Notes under the pieces: model-generated | What the model saw: the letters and a program-made list of their open reading frames with translations, nothing else | Told to the model about the DNA's origin: nothing | The model's database searches: none | Assembly: GCA_903823025.1 (NCBI GenBank) | Contig: CAIJRK010000033.1 | Span: forward strand, 1-48,946 | DNA length: 48,946 nt | From: an uncultured beta proteobacterium | GTDB taxonomy: Bacteria > Pseudomonadota > Gammaproteobacteria > Burkholderiales > Burkholderiaceae_C | Reading direction: 5' to 3' | Shown: positions 45,020-48,946 of the stretch, piece after piece | Layout: each line of letters starts with the position of its first letter | Numbering within the stretch: the first letter of the stretch is position 1 | Position numbers and translations under genes: made by a program

Positions 45020-47026
45020 TTAACGCCCGCGCATGAACAAGGCGTCCAGCTCTTTGATGCTGATTTGCCGCCAGGTGGGGCGGCCATGGTTGCATTGATC
45101 GGCGCGGTCGGTGGCTTCCATTTGGCGGAGCAAGGCATTCATTTCTTCCATCGTCAAGTGGCGGTTGGCGCGCACGGACCCGTGGCAGGCCATGGTGGAG
45201 AGCAATTCGTTTTGTGCGCGCTGAATCACGGTGCTGGCGTCGTGCTGGGCTAACTCGGCCAGCACGCCGCGGGCCAATTCGGCGGCATCGCTTTGCGTCA
45301 AAGGCGTTGGCACGGCGCGCACGGCCAGCGTTTTGGGTGAAAACGGGGTGATTTCCAAGCCCAGAATTTGGAGTGTTTCGGTGTGGGCTTCGGCGGTGGC
45401 GACTTCCAGCAGTGTGGCGGAAAAAGTGACGGGAATTAGCAGCGGTTGGCTGACCAATTTTGGCAATGCGCGGGTTTTGTCGGCGGCATCCGTTGAACCT
45501 TGGGGCGTCTGCTCTGCCATGCCGTCAACGGAGTCAAGGTTCAACATCTGTGCCTTGAGCCGCTCATAAACGACGCGCTCATGGGCGGCGTGCATGTCCA
45601 CAATGATCAAGCCCTGTGCGTTTTCGGCCAGGATGTAAATGCCCTGCAACTGGGCCAGTGCGCGGCCCAAGGGCCAGTCACCCGCGGGCAAGGAAGGGAT
45701 GGATTGCGGGGTGACATCATGGCCTGATAGGCGACTCGTGAAAATGTCTGACACGCCCTTTGATGCCGTTGGGCTGGCCTCAAATTGAGTTTGCACTGGA
45801 TTCTTTGGCCATAGCAACCCCAAGTCGCTCACTCTGTGTCCGATGCTGGGTTCAAAATTCATCGCTGACTGCGAATAGGGCGCCGCTTTCAAGGCGGTAT
45901 TTGGGGCCAAGTCCGGGTTGCGGGTCTCTGGCGTTTGACCACTGGCGGGGTCCGTTGGCGCGAGGGTGTTCGCACGCGGCGCGGCCAAGGCATCTTCCAG
46001 CGCGTGACGCACGGCCTGATGCACTTCGCGGCTGTCCCTAAAACGCACTTCAATCTTGGTCGGATGCACGTTCACATCGACGCGGGTCGGGTCAATTTCG
46101 ATGTACAGCGCATAGACCGGCTGGCGCTGGCCGTGCAGCACGTCTTCATAGGCGCTGCGGGCGGCGTGGGCAATGACTTTGTCGCGCACGAAGCGGCCAT
46201 TGACGTAGCAAAACTGTTGGTCGGCCCGCGCCCGCGCCGCATCAGGAATACCGGCGCGGCCCCAGACTCGAACCATCGGTGTGTTTTCAGGGCGGCTGGC
46301 ACTGGTTTGGTAATCCACCCAAACCGAGCGTTCTACAAAGTCACTGCCCAACACATCGGCCAGACGCTGCTCCAAAGCGGCGAGGGCAAAAGCCCGGCTT
46401 TCGCAACGCCGCCATTGGATGACCTGTTTGCCTTCGTGCCAAATGGCAAAGCCGACATCGGGCCGTGCCAGCGCTTGACGGCGCACGGCCTCCACGCAAT
46501 GCGCCAACTCGGTGGCGTCGGTTTTGAGGAACTTGCGCCGCGCTGGCGTGCTAAAAAACAGTTCTTTCACCTCCATCGTGGTGCCGGTGCTGCGCGCCAC
46601 GGGTTTGAGTTCGCCGGTGCGGCCATCCAGACCATAAGCGTCGGTTTGGCCGGTCGCTTTCGACAAAATGGTGCAGTCTGCAATGGAATTAATAGCGGCC
46701 AGCGCCTCGCCCCGAAACCCCATGGTATTCACCGATTCCAGATCAAGCAGACTGCTGATTTTGCTAGTGGCGTGGCGTTTGAAGGCCATTGACAACTCAT
46801 CCATCAGGATGCCTGCGCCATCGTCTTCCACCGCAATCAGGCGCACGCCACCGGCCAGCAAACGCACCGTGATTTGGGTCGCGCCCGCGTCCAGCGCGTT
46901 GTCCAGCAGTTCGCGCACGACTGAGGCCGGGCGCTCGACCACCTCACCGGCGGCAATCTGGCTGATCAGCTCGTCGGGCAGTTCACGAATGGGGCGGCGG
47001 GGAGCGGGAGAGTGGCGGGTGTTCAC
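45020..47026 (-). CDS. mutL: DNA mismatch repair protein MutL with endonuclease motifs
   Basis: The 668-residue protein has an N-terminal GHKL ATPase (ISQIAAGEVVERPASVVREL, DDGAGI, TMGFRGEAL). Its C-terminal domain carries a DMHAAHERVVYE motif, the counterpart of the DQHA(X)2E(X)4E metal site, plus ACHGSVRAN and QCNHGRPTW. So it is probably a nicking MutL that does not depend on MutH. It coordinates MutS and nicking for repair. It is divergent from the DedA gene and upstream of the MATE gene. Confidence 0.95.
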   Translation of the reverse strand: MNTRHSPAPRRPIRELPDELISQIAAGEVVERPASVVRELLDNALDAGATQITVRLLAGGVRLIAVEDDGAGILMDELSMAFKRHATSKISSLLDLESVNTMGFRGEALAAINSIADCTILSKATGQTDAYGLDGRTGELKPVARSTGTTMEVKELFFSTPARRKFLKTDATELAHCVEAVRRQALARPDVGFAIWHEGKQVIQWRRCESRAFALAALEQRLADVLGSDFVERSVWVDYQTSASRPENTPMVRVWGRAGIPDAARARADQQFCYVNGRFVRDKVIAHAARSAYEDVLHGQRQPVYALYIEIDPTRVDVNVHPTKIEVRFRDSREVHQAVRHALEDALAAPRANTLAPTDPASGQTPETRNPDLAPNTALKAAPYSQSAMNFEPSIGHRVSDLGLLWPKNPVQTQFEASPTASKGVSDIFTSRLSGHDVTPQSIPSLPAGDWPLGRALAQLQGIYILAENAQGLIIVDMHAAHERVVYERLKAQMLNLDSVDGMAEQTPQGSTDAADKTRALPKLVSQPLLIPVTFSATLLEVATAEAHTETLQILGLEITPFSPKTLAVRAVPTPLTQSDAAELARGVLAELAQHDASTVIQRAQNELLSTMACHGSVRANRHLTMEEMNALLRQMEATDRADQCNHGRPTWRQISIKELDALFMRGR

Positions 47027-47137
47027 AGGGTGATTTCAAACGGGTTAAGCGAAGGCATTTTAAAGAGGGCGGGCGAACAGGCATCGTGCGAGGTCAATCG
47101 CTGTTTCTCGACCCGCCGGGCAGGGATAATTCAGCCT

Positions 47138-47776
47138 ATGGAAATCATTACCTTTCTCATCGACTTCATCCTCCACGTAGATAAGCATCTGGAGGCCTTT
47201 GTTCTCAACTATGGCCTGTGGGTTTACGCACTGCTTTTCTTGATTATTTTTGTGGAAACCGGCGTGGTCGTCATGCCGTTTTTGCCCGGCGATTCGTTGC
47301 TGTTTGTGGTGGGTGCGTTGTGCGGCGTGGGTTTGATGAGCTTTCCGCTGGCCTGTGCCGTGCTCATTACAGCGGCAATTTTGGGGGATCAGTGTAACTA
47401 CTCGATTGGTCGATTTTTTGGACCAAAGGTGTTTCAGTGGGAAAACTCGCGGCTGTTCAACAAAAACGCTTTCAATCGGGCGCATAACTTTTATGAGCGT
47501 TACGGTGGCATCACCATTATTTTGGCGCGGTTTATGCCATTTTTACGCACGTTCGCGCCTTTTGTGGGCGGCGTAGCGGCCATGAATCGTCTCAAGTTCA
47601 CGGCGTACAACGTCATCGGCGCGGTGATCTGGGTGCTGGGCATTTGCACAGCGGGTTACTTTTTAGGCAGTATCCCCTGGGTTAAACAGAATCTGGACAA
47701 GATTATCTGGGCCATGATTTTGGTGCCGGGCTTGATCGTGATCTTGGGTGCCTGGAAGTCGCGCCGCAAGGCTTGA
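47138..47776 (+). CDS. DedA/SNARE-associated membrane protein
   Basis: The 212-residue inner-membrane protein matches the DedA family (FVETGVVVMPFLPGDSLLFVVGALCG, GRFFGPKVF, ILARFMPFLRTFAPFVGG). DedA proteins flip lipids such as undecaprenyl phosphate or phosphatidylethanolamine; the lipid here is unknown. The start at MEIITFLIDF is preferred over an in-frame upstream extension, with a CAGGGA site before it. Confidence 0.92.
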   Translation: MEIITFLIDFILHVDKHLEAFVLNYGLWVYALLFLIIFVETGVVVMPFLPGDSLLFVVGALCGVGLMSFPLACAVLITAAILGDQCNYSIGRFFGPKVFQWENSRLFNKNAFNRAHNFYERYGGITIILARFMPFLRTFAPFVGGVAAMNRLKFTAYNVIGAVIWVLGICTAGYFLGSIPWVKQNLDKIIWAMILVPGLIVILGAWKSRRKA

Positions 47777-47845
47777 TGACAATTTATATCTTCTTTATGT
47801 CAGATTTGGCACTTTGACAACTGCCCCTTTTATTGGAGATTTTTT

Positions 47846-48019
47846 ATGAAATTAACCGGCGGCCTTCTGGCCAAGTCCATGGTGGTCTTGTTTGTTTTGA
47901 TGTGCAGCGGATGTGCCGTCGTAGCCGTGACGGGCGCCGTCGTGACCGTCGCAGCCACAGTCGTGACAACAGGCGTGAAGGTGACCGGTGCCGTGATTGG
48001 CGCGGTCATTCCAGACTAA
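47846..48019 (+). CDS. Small Val-rich lipoprotein
   Basis: The 57-residue product has an N-terminal hydrophobic signal and a lipobox ending in Cys (VLMCSGC), then a Val/Ala/Thr-rich tail (AVVAVTGAVVTVAATVVTTG). After processing only about 35 residues would remain on the membrane. TTGGAG before the start supports it. The function is unknown. Confidence 0.7.
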   Translation: MKLTGGLLAKSMVVLFVLMCSGCAVVAVTGAVVTVAATVVTTGVKVTGAVIGAVIPD

Positions 48020-48029
48020 ACGGTCTCAA

Positions 48030-48455
48030 ATGACGCGCATGGATACAAAAGTAAACGACCTTTTTAACGCGGTTTTAGCCTTGGGAGGTGACTGCATCGT
48101 CACCATTGCAAGCGCCTATCTTGGCGTAGAAAAATACGACATGGATGCCGACGGGAAAATCGGCTATGCGCCTGAGCATTTAGCTTTTTTCATGGAACAT
48201 TTGGAGGAAGCCGTGAACAACGGCGGTGGCGTCATGATTCGGAAATTCACCAGTGAACGCTCTCAACAGATGACCCCCAACGGGCTAATGATGCTGCCCA
48301 TTAAGCATTTGTATGGCGTCGTGGGCGGCGAGCAGAGATGGCTTGGACTCAACAAGGCGCAGGTCGAAGAGTCCTCAACGACCATTGCGGGCACCACGAC
48401 GCGAATTCCGCGTGAAGAAGGCGTGGTTTATTGCGATTGGCCGACTTCTGTTTAA
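48030..48455 (+). CDS. Hypothetical protein
   Basis: The 141-residue soluble protein begins MTRMDTKVNDLFNAVLALGGDCIVTIASAYLG. It has no signal or membrane segment and contains DMDADGKIGY, which resembles an EF-hand-like loop but is not enough to call one. It follows the lipoprotein by 10 bases and may be in the same transcript. The family is not recognised. Confidence 0.6.
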   Translation: MTRMDTKVNDLFNAVLALGGDCIVTIASAYLGVEKYDMDADGKIGYAPEHLAFFMEHLEEAVNNGGGVMIRKFTSERSQQMTPNGLMMLPIKHLYGVVGGEQRWLGLNKAQVEESSTTIAGTTTRIPREEGVVYCDWPTSV

Positions 48456-48487
48456 AAAATTAATGGTGTGTAAATATCCTATTCCTT

Positions 48488-48640
48488 AACAGGCTGCTGA
48501 AATACTGGTTTCTGGTTCGAAACCCGCCCTCTGGAGGGGCTACCGACACCTCAAACACTTTCAAATAATGGTTTGAAGGCCGTTTTATGAGGTCAGTGAT
48601 TTTCAAAAAGCTAAGCTCTGGAGTATTTCAGCAGCTTGCT
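48488..48640. repeat. MITE-like repeat, complete copy with inverted ends
   Basis: A 150-base element with terminal inverted repeats of about 17-19 bases (ACAGGCTGCTGAAATACT at the left and AGTATTTCAGCAGCTTGCT at the right). It contains a CCCTC-TGGA-GGGG hairpin and encodes nothing. A related partial copy is at 1-120. It looks like a small non-autonomous mobile element. Which transposase would move it is unknown. Confidence 0.65.
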
Positions 48641-48652
48641 AAACCACGAAAA

Positions 48653-48809
48653 TTAATTGAGTAGTTTGGTTGCTTTCTCTTGGAGTTCTATGGATTTACG
48701 GAAAAATGTATCATCTGATAAAAGTCCTTTGGCGTGCAGCCGACGTAGACTGTTTATATCTTTTTCAAGTATTAATAGCTTAGCTTTTTTGTTTAGAGAA
48801 TTTAACCCA
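48653..48809 (-). pseudogene. SHOCT-like gene fragment, 5' end lost
   Basis: The minus strand is open for about 50 codons, ending KATKLLN, with the SHOCT-like sequence KDINSLRRLHAKGLLSDDTF and a following helix. SHOCT domains usually end larger proteins. It has no plausible start and abuts the IS4-like transposase gene, so the insertion probably cut it off. Confidence 0.55.
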
Positions 48810-48946
48810 TCACGTTATACACAAGTCCCCCTGAGCCTGAAGCTGCCTTGAGAACCTGATTCCAGCGGCGAAATCAAGAATGCGCTGCATACCCAGCCAG
48901 ATGGTCTTGACGCCGGGCTCACCATCACCTTTTCGAGCCAGAAAGC
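48810..48946 (-). CDS. Transposase C-terminus, IS4-like (partial)
   Basis: The minus-strand frame enters from outside the window and ends at a TGA at 48810-48812. Its last 44 residues contain ARKGDGEPGVKTIWLGMQRI and the tail FSRQLQAQGDLCIT, a pattern typical of IS4-family transposases (RKGDG-PG-W). The insertion end is likely near the stop. It flanks the SHOCT-like fragment. Only the end can be seen. Confidence 0.75.
   Translation of the reverse strand, partial: FLARKGDGEPGVKTIWLGMQRILDFAAGIRFSRQLQAQGDLCIT

Noticed and set aside
44985..45095. N-terminal extension of the MATE gene
   Set aside because: It overlaps the end of mutL and shows no family similarity.
47012..47137. N-terminal extension of the DedA gene
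   Set aside because: It overlaps the start of mutL on the opposite strand and has no family match; MEIITFL has a better ribosome site.

Overview
The window looks like a chromosomal segment of a betaproteobacterium, most likely order Burkholderiales and family Comamonadaceae. This rests on gene content and order (a SPOR protein, cvpA, purF, metZ and gltX run followed by tRNA genes; an E. coli-type long ArgG; the gltIJKL order; YajQ next to murB), on fairly high GC, and on protein style. The genus cannot be fixed from the sequence alone. No rRNA, CRISPR array, integrase or phage module was seen.

Layout. Positions 1-1250 are accessory debris: part of a MITE-like repeat that supplies the last codons of a membrane-protein gene, then a remnant of an IS200/IS605 element. 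From 1254 to 6907, on the minus strand, lie prfB (with its programmed frameshift), a HAD phosphatase gene, pepN, fbp and a tRNA-Thr. From 7012 to 11713 are housekeeping genes (alpha/beta hydrolase, aldo/keto reductase, YbaK-like deacylase, plsY, a glutamine amidotransferase and an AsnC/Lrp regulator) plus a structured intergenic RNA candidate. From 11751 to 14351 a complete IS605-type element (divergent tnpA and tnpB) interrupts an ATPase gene of a type often found near defence genes. From 14316 to 27098 are core genes: an HD-GYP-like protein, yajQ, murB, an NDUFA9-like reductase, argG, ppnP, an ArsC-like reductase, folC, a SPOR protein, cvpA, purF, metZ and gltX. These are followed by tRNA-Ala, tRNA-Glu and tRNA-Asp with a promoter before and a terminator after.

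The most interesting part is 27.8-39.8 kb. All its main genes are on the minus strand and its base composition seems more AT-rich than the flanks. It holds a sigma-54-type activator, a paralogue of that activator that lacks the ATPase core, a secreted M23 peptidase, a PEP-CTERM protein with a duplicated domain, a protein made almost only of RTX calcium-binding repeats, and a type I secretion ABC transporter and adaptor overlapping a glycosyltransferase gene. A sigma-54-like promoter (GG-N10-GC) lies just upstream of the RTX gene. The simplest reading is a regulated cell-surface or matrix-building locus in which an RTX polymer is exported and perhaps glycosylated. A gene fragment at 27.8-28.0 kb shares sequence with the 3' end of the glycosyltransferase gene.

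From 39.8 to 48.5 kb the sequence returns to ordinary content: a small RHH-like protein, the gltIJKL glutamate/aspartate ABC transporter, a MATE exporter, mutL, a DedA protein, a small lipoprotein and a hypothetical protein. The window ends with a complete copy of the same MITE-like repeat, a SHOCT-like gene fragment and the 3' end of an IS4-like transposase gene. Functions are assigned by family recognition from translated sequence; no database search was run.
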